Shown here piece by piece: positions 27,601 to 37,100 of a stretch of DNA of 64,000 nt. The stretch lies in assembly GCA_036382855.1 (NCBI GenBank), contig DASVPO010000024.1, forward strand, positions 372,001-436,000, given 5' to 3'. This DNA is from DASVTR01 sp036382855 (GTDB lineage: Bacteria; Acidobacteriota; Blastocatellia; Pyrinomonadales; Pyrinomonadaceae). Under the pieces are notes generated by a model. It saw only the letters and a program-made list of their open reading frames with translations. It was not told the DNA's origin and searched no databases. The translations under genes were made by a program, and so were the position numbers. Numbering within the stretch: the stretch's first letter is position 1; every line of letters begins with the position of its first letter.

Positions 27601-30600
27601 GCCAGGCCAACGTCGTACCCTACACTTTCTATCTTCCGCCGATTGACACGCAGTACGAAGTGGACGTAGTGCCAAATCAGAATTCCGTTGCGGCCAACCC
27701 GCGCGTCCCCAATCTACAGATGACGATTCCAGCGGGAGCTAACTTGCGCAACCGCGACGGCTCGCCCGTCGCGCGCGTCTCAATCACACCGCTGGCGATT
27801 GACCGCACGCCCGCGCCGCTGCCCTCGAACATCTCGACGGCCATCGTCTACACGAGCCAGCCGGGCGGGGCTAAGCCCGACCCCGGAGTGGCGATTCCCG
27901 TCGTCTATCCAAACCTCTCGGGGCTTAATCCGAACACGGACGTTCCGCTCTACGCTTTCAACCATGACACCGTGCAGTGGTACATCTACGGCACGGGGCG
28001 CGTCAGCAGTGATGGACGCACCATCGCGCCGAAGATTAATCCGAGCACGGGAAAGCCTTACGGGCTGTTAGATTTTTCGTGGCACTTTCCGGGCGGGAGT
28101 CCTGACGGCAACCCCGGCGGGCCGGGCGGCTGCCCGTCGGGTATCGGGCCGCATCCTGTGGATTATTCAACCGGCATCAAGATCGAGACTGCCACCGACA
28201 TTTCCCTCGGCGGCGCTCGGGGCAGCATCGGATTAAGCAGAGTTTACAGCAACGACGCGGCGCGCACAGGCGCAATTTTCGGGCGCTTCGGGCGCGGCTA
28301 CCGTGACAACTACGACATCCGCTTGACAGGAGATTTCAGTTCCGGGGGCGCGGGGCGTGTGGTTCTGCCTAACGAAAGGGCTGGACGATTGTTCAGCTAT
28401 CTTCGCACCGACCCGGACGGTGCGCTCGTCTTCAACACAACCGGGACGGTCACACAACTCGGTGCTGTGGTCAGGAGATTGAGCAACGGCACGTTCGAGT
28501 ATAAATCCACGGACGGCAGCTTGATGCGCTTCGATTCGAGCCGCCAGCCCGTCGCTATAGTTGACCCGAACGGCAATACAACGACGCTCACTTATTCGGG
28601 CACTAATCTGACGCGCATCACAGACCCTGTCGGGCGCTCGATTACGCTCGAATACGAAGGCAATTTTTCGGGCAGCCGCATCACGCGCGCCACCAACCCG
28701 CTCGGGCATAGCTGGCGCTACACCTACGGCGCTTTCGGTCTTGAAACCGTCACAGACCCGCTCAACAACGTCACCCGCTACGCTTATGACAACTTCGACC
28801 TGACCTCCGTCACCGACGGGCGCGGCAATGTCGTCAAGCGGCTGACCTACGACGGCAACGGGCGCGTGCTCACGCAAACGTTTGCCGACGGCGGCGTCGA
28901 GCGTTACGACTATTCCTTCTCGGGTCAAACCATCACTTCGGTCGTTATCACAGATGTCCTCGGGCGGAAGGAGACCAAACGCTTCAACGCGTCCGGGTAT
29001 GTCATCGCAACCAGCGACGCGCTCGGCCAAAGCTCACAGATAGAGAGAGACATCGCTACCAGCCTGCCGACCTCGACCCGAGGCTCTTGCGGCTGCCCCG
29101 AAGAAACGCGCCAGTTCGATGCGCGTGGCAATGTTCTGGCGACGACCGACAAACTCGGCAACACGACGCGCTACGAGTATGAGCCGGTCTTCAACAAGAT
29201 GACGAAGATGACCGACAAGCTGGGCCACGTCACAACCTACACCTACGACGCCAAGGGCAACATGACCTCTATGACCGATGCCCTCAATCAAACCACGACC
29301 TTCGGCTATGATTCCTACGGAGAACTGACCAGCATCACCGACGCCTTTAATCACACGACACGATACGAATACGACGCGCAAGGCAACCAGACCGCGCAGA
29401 TAGACCCGCTCGGCCACAGGGTGACGGTAGAATACGATGGCCTCGGACGCCCGACGGCGACCGTGGATGCGCTCGGACGGCGCGCCACCACCGCCTATGA
29501 CACGCTCGGTCGGCTGACGACGGGGACGAACTCCGCTGGAGCCGCGACCCTCTACACCTACGACGCCAATAACAACGTCTTGAGCATCACCAACGCGCTC
29601 AGCCACAAATGGACGATGACCTATGACGCGAAGAACCGGCTGACGGCCAGCACCGATCCGCTCGGGCGGGTGACGAGGATGCGTTACGACGCGGGTGATC
29701 AAGTCATCTCCGAGATTTCGCCGTCGGGTCGCATCACGAGCTACACCTATGACGCTCGCGGGCAGCGTGCGAGCATCACTCCCCCGCTGGGCGGCACAGT
29801 CCGCTTCACATACGACACCAAAGGTAATATGACCGCGCTTCAGGATCAGCGCGGCCACACGATGACCTGGACCTATGATGAGATGTTTCGCTTGAAAGCC
29901 AGCCGCGACCCTCTGGGACGTGAGACGCGCGTTGAGTATGATGCGCAAGCTAACGTCAAAGCGACGGTTGACCGGCTGGGACGACGGACGACCCTTTCAT
30001 ACGACCAACTCAATCGCCCGCAGGCTATCAACTATACTGATGCGCAAGTCACCTATACCTACGATCAGGCCGGGCGAATTGCGCGGATAGACGACACGCA
30101 GGGCAGCAGCGTCGAACTCAGCTTTGATGAAGCGGGACGCCTGCTGGCGGAGACGACCGCGGCCGGGCGCATCAGCTATGAATACAATGCGGCGAACCAG
30201 CGCACGAAGATGACAGCCGCGAATAAAGCGCCGGTCGTCTACACTTACGATGCGGCAGGCCGGCCGCAGACGATAACTCAGGGCACAGATGTCTTCACCT
30301 ATGGCTACGACACGGTTTCGCGGCGCGCGAGCTTACAGCGTCCCAACGGTGTGGCAACCACCTATAGCTACGACGAGGTCAACCGGCTCACGCGGATGAC
30401 GCACGGGCAGGCCGGGGCAATCGAAGATTATCGGTACGAGTACACCGCTGATAACGAGATAGCCGCGATTACCTCCGTGGCTTCGGCCACGCAGTTGCCC
30501 GGACAGAAGACCTTCGCTCCGGCTGATGCAGCGAATCGGATTTCACAGGCTGGCGCAGCCAGCTACGCTTACAACGATGAAGGCAAGCTGACGAGCCGGA

Positions 30601-31718
30601 CGGATGCGCAGGGGACGACCAACTTCCAGTGGGATGCGCGCGGGCGCATGATAAGCGCGACTCTGCCGAGCGGGCAGTCTGTCAGCTACGGCTACGACGC
30701 GCTCGGCAGGCGCGCCAGCCGCACAGCAGCGGGCGAGACGGCTACCTATCTCTCTGACGGTCTAAACGTCGTTTCAGACAAGAGCAGCAACGGCAGCGAG
30801 ACTGATTACCTGCACGGGCTGAGTGTGGATGAGCATCTGCGGCAGTCGAGCGCGCAGACGGGTGCGCTCTACTTTATACAGGATCACCTGGGCAGCACGT
30901 CCGCGCTGACAAACGGCGGCGGCCAGGCGGTCGAGCGTTTTCAGTATGAGGCGTTCGGGGCTGGCACAGGCAGCGCCTTGACGCGTTACGGCTATACGGG
31001 CAGAGAGTTCGACAGCGCAACGAATCTCTACTACTACAGAAACAGGTGGTACGACCCGCACGCCGGGAGATTTGTCTCGGAAGACCCGATTGGCATTCAG
31101 GGTGGTTTCAACCTCTATGCTTACGTCAAAAATAATCCGCTTAGTCTACGCGACCCGAACGGGCTTGACCCCGTCGAAGTCATCATCTGGAATTCGACCG
31201 TCTATGAGAGCTTCTATGGTTACGGAGGCCACGTCTCATACAATATTGACGGCGTCATGTGGTCATGGGAAGGCAATGGGTGGAATCAAACCAGCCCGGC
31301 ACAAAGCTATATTGATCACAACCGGCAATTCAGGTCAGGGATGGGCTATGTTATTGACCTCGGCTCTCCTGAAAAGAATGAGGCGTTTAAGAATGCTATC
31401 AAGAATGGCTACGATGGTCACGGGGGCGGTTTGGGATTCCCGAATTTCTTTGCCGACTATAATCTGTTCAATAACAACTGCGGCGAGGGTTTCCGCAGAG
31501 CTACCGGCCAACTCGGACTGCCGCCGAATAATTCTTGGACGCCCTGGGGCCACAGGGATTATATTGAAAACGACCTCCGATATTTAATTAGAGGGAGAAA
31601 CTTCTATCCGTATGCGGGGTCGCCGCCGGGGACTGAATACACAACTGCGCCGGGTGGCTTCAATGGCTTCTTCAACAAACTGGCTCAAGACATCGGCAAC
31701 TTATATGGCTATCGCTGA
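24612..31718 (+). CDS. giant NHL/IPT/RHS repeat protein with papain-like C-terminal tip
   Basis: 2368 residues; GAGGA precedes the ATG. An atypically long N-terminal leader (hydrophobic near 35-55) is followed by IPT/TIG domain 1 (about 185-290), an NHL beta-propeller (about 296-633, repeated IYVADxxNxRIR), two more TIG domains (635-813), a BIG-like domain (817-917) and a carboxypeptidase-regulatory-like domain (922-970). The RHS shell with YD repeats (about 1180-2150) ends in the core GRFVSEDPIGIQGGFNLYAY motif. After the hyperconserved DPNGLDP the 181-residue tip is unrelated to RHS: GGHVSYNI near 2205 and YNLFNNNCGEGF near 2292 are the His and Cys boxes of permuted papain-like (NlpC/PPPDE/LRAT) folds. 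RHS proteins encapsulate and release such tips as toxins. A lipoprotein gene follows directly. Confidence 0.9.
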   Translation: MKITNFKSTFDSMRRARWASFRTSRFSLQRSTGWLMIFVLSWLAVIPPGASALARAARLAGTTAPPPASAPAAETFIVFGPRRFTRTQGAPVNVVAPFTIPADAVAPFSVLVENGDADGSSRVSSANIKLNGTDIFTSGNFNQTVGTLTKTVTLAASNTLEVTLKSSPGSYLTITITATRNSNPPAALSSVTPARATQGQTLDVTLHGTNTHWIAGQTRASLGGEVSVGGAAPGAPGPVTVTDANNAVAQVTISPTAALEPRTARVVTQIGSEEESVVLANAFTVAAAVVPGSSASQVSTIAGGAGQAGFADGAGNQARFRTLAGVAVGPDETIYVADGGNQRIRMVRNQPDASGAPVWTVSTLAGNGTAGFVDGTGSAARFNNPQGIAVDSSGVVYVADTANNRIRRIGTDGSVTTLAGDGTAGFQDGAGSQARFNAPQGIAVDNQGSIYVADTGNASVRAINSAGEVRTLAGDGTVGSNDSPAARFDGLMGVATDGANVYVYLSDTGNHRIRRLDPSGAVITIAGAERGFADGSASQSRFAEPSGIATDGSGKLIVVDAINSLVRLVDPNLAANSSPQAVVTLAGTGDRGLTDGAGDLARFLTPRGIAVSPSSAIVVADTGNQVLRRILLPPVITDIAPPSARLGDTVTINGARFDGRAPERNTVRFTRSTQAGGGQTIAQVTQATRTQLSVIVPADAATGPVTVQTEGGTGTSPSDFVVSAYPAPVISDFTPKHGPVGTEVTLTGTALKVTASEPVVTFAGANGARLPALVKSATATEVRVLVPNAALSGLIELTNAGGTATTSGLFAVVAPQDFTLTVAPSTATAVQGSAATYVLYLTSGQEGFSQLATLTATGLPAGVTASFDPAQITAGANSVLTLQLSGTLAPGSYPFNVRAVASVEGNNVTKTAGATLNVIAGGQTTLSGRVLSTDKEPIIGATVSLDGRTATTDAAGGFLLSGITAGPARPLMVDGRTASAPNRTYPIILEPAKIVAGQANVVPYTFYLPPIDTQYEVDVVPNQNSVAANPRVPNLQMTIPAGANLRNRDGSPVARVSITPLAIDRTPAPLPSNISTAIVYTSQPGGAKPDPGVAIPVVYPNLSGLNPNTDVPLYAFNHDTVQWYIYGTGRVSSDGRTIAPKINPSTGKPYGLLDFSWHFPGGSPDGNPGGPGGCPSGIGPHPVDYSTGIKIETATDISLGGARGSIGLSRVYSNDAARTGAIFGRFGRGYRDNYDIRLTGDFSSGGAGRVVLPNERAGRLFSYLRTDPDGALVFNTTGTVTQLGAVVRRLSNGTFEYKSTDGSLMRFDSSRQPVAIVDPNGNTTTLTYSGTNLTRITDPVGRSITLEYEGNFSGSRITRATNPLGHSWRYTYGAFGLETVTDPLNNVTRYAYDNFDLTSVTDGRGNVVKRLTYDGNGRVLTQTFADGGVERYDYSFSGQTITSVVITDVLGRKETKRFNASGYVIATSDALGQSSQIERDIATSLPTSTRGSCGCPEETRQFDARGNVLATTDKLGNTTRYEYEPVFNKMTKMTDKLGHVTTYTYDAKGNMTSMTDALNQTTTFGYDSYGELTSITDAFNHTTRYEYDAQGNQTAQIDPLGHRVTVEYDGLGRPTATVDALGRRATTAYDTLGRLTTGTNSAGAATLYTYDANNNVLSITNALSHKWTMTYDAKNRLTASTDPLGRVTRMRYDAGDQVISEISPSGRITSYTYDARGQRASITPPLGGTVRFTYDTKGNMTALQDQRGHTMTWTYDEMFRLKASRDPLGRETRVEYDAQANVKATVDRLGRRTTLSYDQLNRPQAINYTDAQVTYTYDQAGRIARIDDTQGSSVELSFDEAGRLLAETTAAGRISYEYNAANQRTKMTAANKAPVVYTYDAAGRPQTITQGTDVFTYGYDTVSRRASLQRPNGVATTYSYDEVNRLTRMTHGQAGAIEDYRYEYTADNEIAAITSVASATQLPGQKTFAPADAANRISQAGAASYAYNDEGKLTSRTDAQGTTNFQWDARGRMISATLPSGQSVSYGYDALGRRASRTAAGETATYLSDGLNVVSDKSSNGSETDYLHGLSVDEHLRQSSAQTGALYFIQDHLGSTSALTNGGGQAVERFQYEAFGAGTGSALTRYGYTGREFDSATNLYYYRNRWYDPHAGRFVSEDPIGIQGGFNLYAYVKNNPLSLRDPNGLDPVEVIIWNSTVYESFYGYGGHVSYNIDGVMWSWEGNGWNQTSPAQSYIDHNRQFRSGMGYVIDLGSPEKNEAFKNAIKNGYDGHGGGLGFPNFFADYNLFNNNCGEGFRRATGQLGLPPNNSWTPWGHRDYIENDLRYLIRGRNFYPYAGSPPGTEYTTAPGGFNGFFNKLAQDIGNLYGYR

Positions 31719-31853
31719 TTTCGCCTTCTGAGAGAGAACGGCTGTGCCAAAGTACTCTCTTTCAGCTTGCGCGCCTTGACGCACTATTGTGCTATGCCAG
31801 GCTGAAAGTATGCCTCATAATCTGGCAGAGCTTTGTTGCGGAAGGTGCAGAGT

Positions 31854-32360
31854 ATGGCAAGCTGGTTACGACAGTTTGGAAGCAGCCGCCGCATCCTCGG
31901 TGTAACTCTACTAATGCTTGCGCTGGCTGCTTCCTGCTCGCTCTACAGGAAGCTCGATCCATATCTTGATAGAGAGATCAGCGGGCCGGTGACCATTACC
32001 TCCGAATGGTTGGAGATTAAGCCGACCGAGCCTTTAAGCCCGATGAGGCAACAGCAGGAGATAGTTCTAGACATTGCAGGCAATCATCATCTCGAATTAA
32101 CAGCAGGAGATATGATTCTTCAGGATGGCTCGGCCAATAAATTCGAGGTACAGATGATAGACGAGTATATGAATGTCTATAACGCTAATGGTCATACCTT
32201 GTCAGGCTCATTGTTAGGATTTTTTGTTTACGATAAGTCTTCGGGAAAGGATGGTCTTCCTCAAGATCGAACTTATATCAAAGTACGGATTAGAAGTGAC
32301 AAGCCTATCCAATGCTCCAGAATTTTATGGCGCGGCTATTATCCGAGTGATCTGAAGTAA
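31854..32360 (+). CDS. lipoprotein, candidate immunity partner of the RHS tip
   Basis: 168 residues from ATG at 31854, with GGAAGG 8 nt upstream; a TTG start 21 bp earlier is possible. An N-terminal leader ends in a lipobox (LMLALAASC, Cys near residue 25), predicting a lipid-anchored periplasmic or outer-membrane protein. The rest is beta-rich with no recognised domain (GPVTITSEWLEIKPTEPLS, LELTAGDMILQDG). It lies 135 bp after the RHS gene, where immunity genes of RHS effectors usually lie, and the lipoprotein location would suit neutralisation of a periplasm-acting amidase-like tip. That role is inference. Confidence 0.7.
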   Translation: MASWLRQFGSSRRILGVTLLMLALAASCSLYRKLDPYLDREISGPVTITSEWLEIKPTEPLSPMRQQQEIVLDIAGNHHLELTAGDMILQDGSANKFEVQMIDEYMNVYNANGHTLSGSLLGFFVYDKSSGKDGLPQDRTYIKVRIRSDKPIQCSRILWRGYYPSDLK

Positions 32361-32455
32361 GAAGCTTTCCCGGCTTCAAGGGAAGCAAGCTGTCGCCAGC
32401 AGGAACTCCTCCATGCTGGAAGCAAGCGCGCGGGAGAAGGATTTGCCGGAGATGG

Positions 32456-32911
32456 ATGGCTGTCAGGAATGATTCTACGGAAGGCATGATGGACGAGAAA
32501 ATGATGGGAGTTCAAAGCATGCTGAGAGTGCTCAAATTCGGGGTGCTCTGCCTGGGCCTTGTTCTTTTCCTGGTGCAGCCCGGTCACGGCTCGCGCGGCA
32601 TCAAATCGGCGACCGCGAAAGAGACGTTGCCCTCGCAGAAAAACGCGTCGAGGCAGCAGGCATCGGTTAAAGCGCTGTTCGCTCGGAAGTGCGCGACGTG
32701 TCATGGCGCAGACGGGCGCGGTGAGACGTTGGCGGGCAAAGTCTCCGGCGTGCCTGATCTGACTGACAGGAAGTGGCAGGAAAGCATTGGCGAAAAACGC
32801 ATGGCAGCGTCCATCACGCACGGGCGCGGGGGCATGCCCTCTTTCGCGGAAAAGTTATCTCAAAATGAAATTGCCTCACTCGTCGCTCACGTACGCAAAT
32901 TCAAAGATTGA
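32456..32911 (+). CDS. small mono-haem cytochrome c
   Basis: Up to 151 residues. Several in-frame ATGs lie near the start (codons 1, 11, 12, 16, 17, 22) and none has a clearly best ribosome site; MLRVLKFGVLCLGLVLF is the functional signal peptide. A class I cytochrome c domain follows: CATCHGADGRG near residue 78 (haem attachment), RGGMPSFAEKLS near 125 with the axial Met, and a final helix IASLVAHVRKFKD. It acts as a soluble or membrane-tethered electron carrier in the periplasm. Only about 95 bp separate it from the lipoprotein gene. Confidence 0.85.
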   Translation: MAVRNDSTEGMMDEKMMGVQSMLRVLKFGVLCLGLVLFLVQPGHGSRGIKSATAKETLPSQKNASRQQASVKALFARKCATCHGADGRGETLAGKVSGVPDLTDRKWQESIGEKRMAASITHGRGGMPSFAEKLSQNEIASLVAHVRKFKD

Positions 32912-32949
32912 TGACTCTGTTGCGTTCCGGCGTATTTGCAAAATCAGTA

Positions 32950-32978
32950 TTCACTATTCTTGCGCAAGCTCCTATAAT
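32950..32978 (+). promoter_or_regulatory. candidate promoter before the AraC-type gene
   Basis: TTCACT, a 17-bp spacer and a perfect TATAAT, 234 bp before the ATG at 33212. The 300-bp gap 32912-33211 has no other recognisable feature. Confidence 0.4.
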
Positions 32979-33211
32979 CACAGTTATCTGCTGAAGTCTT
33001 CTCTGGCTACTCTTGACCAGACTTCTCTCACACGTTCAGCACCCTGCTGAACCTGTTGACGGCAGATACTCAGTCAACTCAACGGCCTTGATAAGGAGCG
33101 CTTCTCTCTTCAGCACGCAGCCATGTGTCTCTCTCTCTGAGCACGTCTGCCTGCCATTGATCGTCGCTCCTAACACATTCAAGGTCCTAATCGGCCGCTG
33201 AGGTCCAACAG

Positions 33212-33601
33212 ATGGAGCCGAGAATCCACAGAGTCGTCCATCTCATAACGGGTGAGTTATGTCGGGATGTCCCGATGGCAGAGTTGGCTCAAGCGGTGAA
33301 CCTCTCGCCCTCGCGCCTCCGCCACCTCTTTAAGGATCAAACTGGTCTCTCTCTTACGCAATACCTCAAAGTCCAACGAATGCAGAAGGCTAAGGAGTTG
33401 TTGGAGACCACATTTCTGAGTGTCAAAGAGGTCATGCTCCGAGTAGGATTTAAGGATAAGAGCAACTTCTCGCAAGCGTTTAAGAAGCTTTACGGTCTCT
33501 CGCCTGTGAAATATCGGAGTCAATACTTTGAGAGAAATGAAAGAGATGACGAGGAAGATAGTCAAACTAGCCAACCAATAACCATCAGGGCCAACAAATA
33601 G
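33212..33601 (+). CDS. minimal AraC-family transcription regulator
   Basis: 129 residues consisting almost only of the AraC DNA-binding domain: two helix-turn-helix units (MAELAQAVNLSPSRLRHLF near 25-45 and SVKEVMLRVGFKDKSNFSQ near 73-93), with the family signature FKKLYGLSPVKYR near 95-107. The usual N-terminal ligand-binding domain is missing (normal length about 250-300), so activity must be set by level or partners. GAGG lies upstream of the ATG. The acidic tail (ERNERDDEEDSQTSQP) runs into 20-bp repeats that overlap the stop. DNA here is lower in GC than the flanking genes. Confidence 0.85.
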   Translation: MEPRIHRVVHLITGELCRDVPMAELAQAVNLSPSRLRHLFKDQTGLSLTQYLKVQRMQKAKELLETTFLSVKEVMLRVGFKDKSNFSQAFKKLYGLSPVKYRSQYFERNERDDEEDSQTSQPITIRANK

Positions 33602-33630
33602 CCATCCTAACCAACCAATAGCTCTTGCTT
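33571..33630. repeat. three tandem 20-bp units at the 3' end of the AraC gene
   Basis: CCAACCAATAACCATCAGGG, CCAACAAATAGCCATCCTAA and CCAACCAATAGCTCTTGCTT are in exact 20-bp register and span the stop codon. They resemble regulator-binding iterons. Confidence 0.5.
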
Positions 33631-34155
33631 TTCCCTGCCCGGAGATTTAGTGTCTATCACTTACTCCTTGGGTTCGAAGAGGCTTCTCCCGATGAGCCCG
33701 TTGTGCCTGCCGGAGGAGATAGTTTCCGTAAAAGTTTCTTTGAGTAGAGCCAAAAGTTTACGACCTCTGCCGTCATCCTCGCAGAAAAGAACGGCGATAA
33801 GTAAGCCTCTATCTTCACTGGAGTTGCTCCATGACACGCACCCAATTCTCCCACTCTGCTCCTTTCATCAGTCTAGTCTGCTTCGTGCTTTGCTACTTGC
33901 TCTGTACACCGTTTTCAATTTGTTGCCAGTGCCGGACGCTTGAGAGGAAAATCAGGAATCAAACGGCTCCGACTAACAGTTGGATTTTATTTCATTCAGT
34001 TGTTGTTTTAAGAAAGAACGATTTAGCGCTTGAATAGCTCAGGTGTTTTCCGCATCAGGGCCTCATCACTATTGTAGCTCTGTTGTCCAACTCACAAACC
34101 ATTCCCCGCGCCGCCGTTCCACAGGCAGCGCATACCCAGTAAGGAGAAGAACCCC
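33631..34155. other. gene-free stretch before the delta-60 gene
   Basis: Short open frames occur on both strands, but none has a ribosome site or plausible composition. The end (34130-34155) supplies the TAAGGAG ribosome site of the next gene. No repeats or terminators were recognised. Confidence 0.5.
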
Positions 34156-37100
34156 ATGCGCCTCAAACAACATCCAGAAAACTGTCTCCCTTCTATTCTC
34201 TTGTCTGCTCTGACAAATTTCAGACCTCAACGTGTCGCATCGTCGCAGGCCGGCAAATCCTTGGCTGTCGCCGTCGTTGCGCTGCTGTTGTTAATGGGAC
34301 TATCGCGCAGCGTGCAGGCTGTGCCTGGCAGTCCTGATCACAGTTTTGGCTCGCCTAACGGTAACGTTCAAACGGACTTTTCTAGCAGTACGGACGGCAT
34401 CCGGGCAATCGCCATCCAGCCTGACGGCAAGATAGTTGCTGCCGGATACACATACACCCGTCCCGGCTCTGACTTCGCGCTGGCCCGCTACAACCCGGAC
34501 GGGACGCTCGATGCCACCTTTGGCAATGGCGGCAAGGTATCAACCGTTTTCTTCGGTGGCCCTGATACTGTGCATGCAATAGCCATCCAACCTGACGGCA
34601 AAATCGTAGTGGCGGGAGATGTCACGCCGGCCAGCGGCGGCTCTCTCTTCGGGTTGGCGCGCTATAATCCGAACGGCAGCCTGGACCCTACGTTCGGCAG
34701 CGGAGGCCGCGTTACCACTGCATTTTCCGGCAGCAACGATAGCGCACATGCGGTCTTCATTCTGCCGGGCGGTCAGATTCTAGCCGCAGGTCATGGCCTC
34801 AACGGCAACCGTAATGACTTCTTCGTCGCACGCTACGACAGCAACGGCAATCTTGATCCCACGTTCGGCAACGGCGGCAAAGCTGTTGCTGCGATTCCCG
34901 GAACAGATGAACTGTCCACAGGAGCGGCTTTACACCCGGACGGTAGGATAGTCGTCTGTGGAGAAACTTCGTCAGGGCCGCCCTTTTCCAACTTTGCGCT
35001 CGTGCGCTTTAACAGGGACGGCAGCCTCGACCCAACGTTCGGCAACGGTGGCTTCGTCTCGACCAGCTTCGCCGGGATTGCTAATCGAGCGTCGGCAGTT
35101 GCGGTTCAGCCGGATAGCAAAATCGTTGCCACCGGCTATGCTTCAAATGGCAGCGGGGGCTTTGATTTCGGGCTGGCGCGTTATGAGAGCGACGGTAGCC
35201 TGGATTCCACGTTCGGGAGCGGAGGTCGAGTGATGACCGATTTCTCCGGCACTACTGATGTCGCCAACGCTATCGTTATCCAGCCGAATGGCAGAATCAT
35301 AGTGGCCGGACGCACAGATGATACGCAGATCGGTTCGAGCAATAACTTCGCGCTGGCACGCTATAACGCTGACGGTATGCTCGACGCGACCTTCGGCTTG
35401 AACGGAAAGATAGTAGCTCCGAGTTTCGCCGGCAATGATTCCGCAGCGGCCTTGGCTCTCCAGCCGAACGGGAAAATCGTCGCCGGGGGCACTATCCAGA
35501 CTGGCTCCGAAGACTTTGCGGTGGCGCGCTATAATGGCGACCCGACAGCGGCCCCGGGAAATCCAGACATCAGCTTCGATGGAGACGGCAAAGCTACCAC
35601 GGACTTCAACGGCAACCGCGACGAAGCCAATGCCGTTGCTCTACAGCCGGACGGTAAGACAATCGTCGCCGGATCAGCGACGGTCGGTAATCTAGACTTC
35701 GCCGTCGCGCGTTACAATGTAAACGGCACGCTCGATTCGACCTTCGGCACTAATGGCAAGGTCACTACTGCTGTTAGCGCAGGCGGTGATGATGTCGCCT
35801 ACGCTGTTGCGCTTCAGCCGGATGGCAAGATAGTCGTCGCTGGCTACGCGCAGACGGCGACGAATTTTGACTTCGCCCTTGTCCGCTACAATCCGAACGG
35901 AACGCTCGACGCCTCCTTCGGGAGCGGAGGCCGCCTGACCACCGACTTCGGCGGCGGCAGCGATGTCGGGCGTGCGATTGTGCTGCAACCTGATAACAAG
36001 CTCGTTGTCGCAGGCTATGCGACGATTGGTTCGGGTAGAGATTTCGCGCTCGCTCGTTATAACTCGAATGGCAGTGCTGACGACGGAACAGTTAATGATT
36101 CCACTCCCGTTGATTCTTTCGGTACGGGCGGCAAAGTCACGACTGCCTTTGGCGGCGCAAGTGACAACGATGAAGCGTATGCGCTCGTCCTGCAACCCGA
36201 TGGCAAGCTGGTGGCGGCCGGGTCTGCCGTCATCGCCACCACGCGGGATTTCGCGCTCGCGCGCTACGACACGAACGGAGCGCCTGACACGACGTTCGGC
36301 AGTGGCAGCGGTAAGGTTACGACGCCCTTCGGAAGCAGCACCGACATCGCGTATGCGCTCGCACTGCAACTTGACGGCAAGCTTGTGGCAGTAGGCTCCA
36401 CCGTTAATACGAGCGGCAATACTGACTTTGCTCTAGCGCGTTATAGCAACACCGGCATTCCTGACAACACTTTTGACGGTGACGGTCGAGTCAGTTCCGG
36501 CGCACTTCTTCCCGGCGGCGTGAACGACGAAGGCCGCGCCGTCGCCATCCAGCCTGACGGCAGAATCATCGCCGCAGGTTTTGCCGTTTTCCCTACGATC
36601 AACGGCCTAAGCGGCGACTTCGAAGTGTTCCGTTATCGTAGCGACGGCAGCCTTGATCCGACCTTTGGTGACGGCGGACGGCAGGTCACAGATGTCTTCA
36701 ACTTTTCCAGAAACGATGAAGCACACGCTATCGCCCTCCGGCCAAATGGGAGATTCGTAGTGGCTGGTTTCGCCACCAACTCAAACGGGAACGTAGACTT
36801 CGCGTTGGTCCGCTATTTCGCGCGTATCAAGCAGCGCTCCGACTTCGACGGCGACTACCGCTCGGACATCGCTGTCTGGCAGCCTACCGACCACAACTGG
36901 TATGTCTTCAACAGCCAGTCCAATGCCTTCCGCCTTCAAAACGACTGGACTAACGGCTTACCGGGCGACCAGATCGTTCCGGGTGATTATGACGGCGACG
37001 ACAGGACAGACTTCGCCATCTTCCGCAAGACCGAAGGCAACTGGTACGTTATCCTCAGTTCGACCGGCTCGACAATCATCAAACACTGGGGCGGCGATGC

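Noticed and set aside
28233..29948. Two long minus-strand frames inside the RHS gene
   Set aside because: Shadow frames produced by GC-rich codons of the YD repeats.
33650..33943. Plus-strand frame of 97 aa before the delta-60 gene
   Set aside because: GTG start without ribosome site; low-complexity serine/leucine product.
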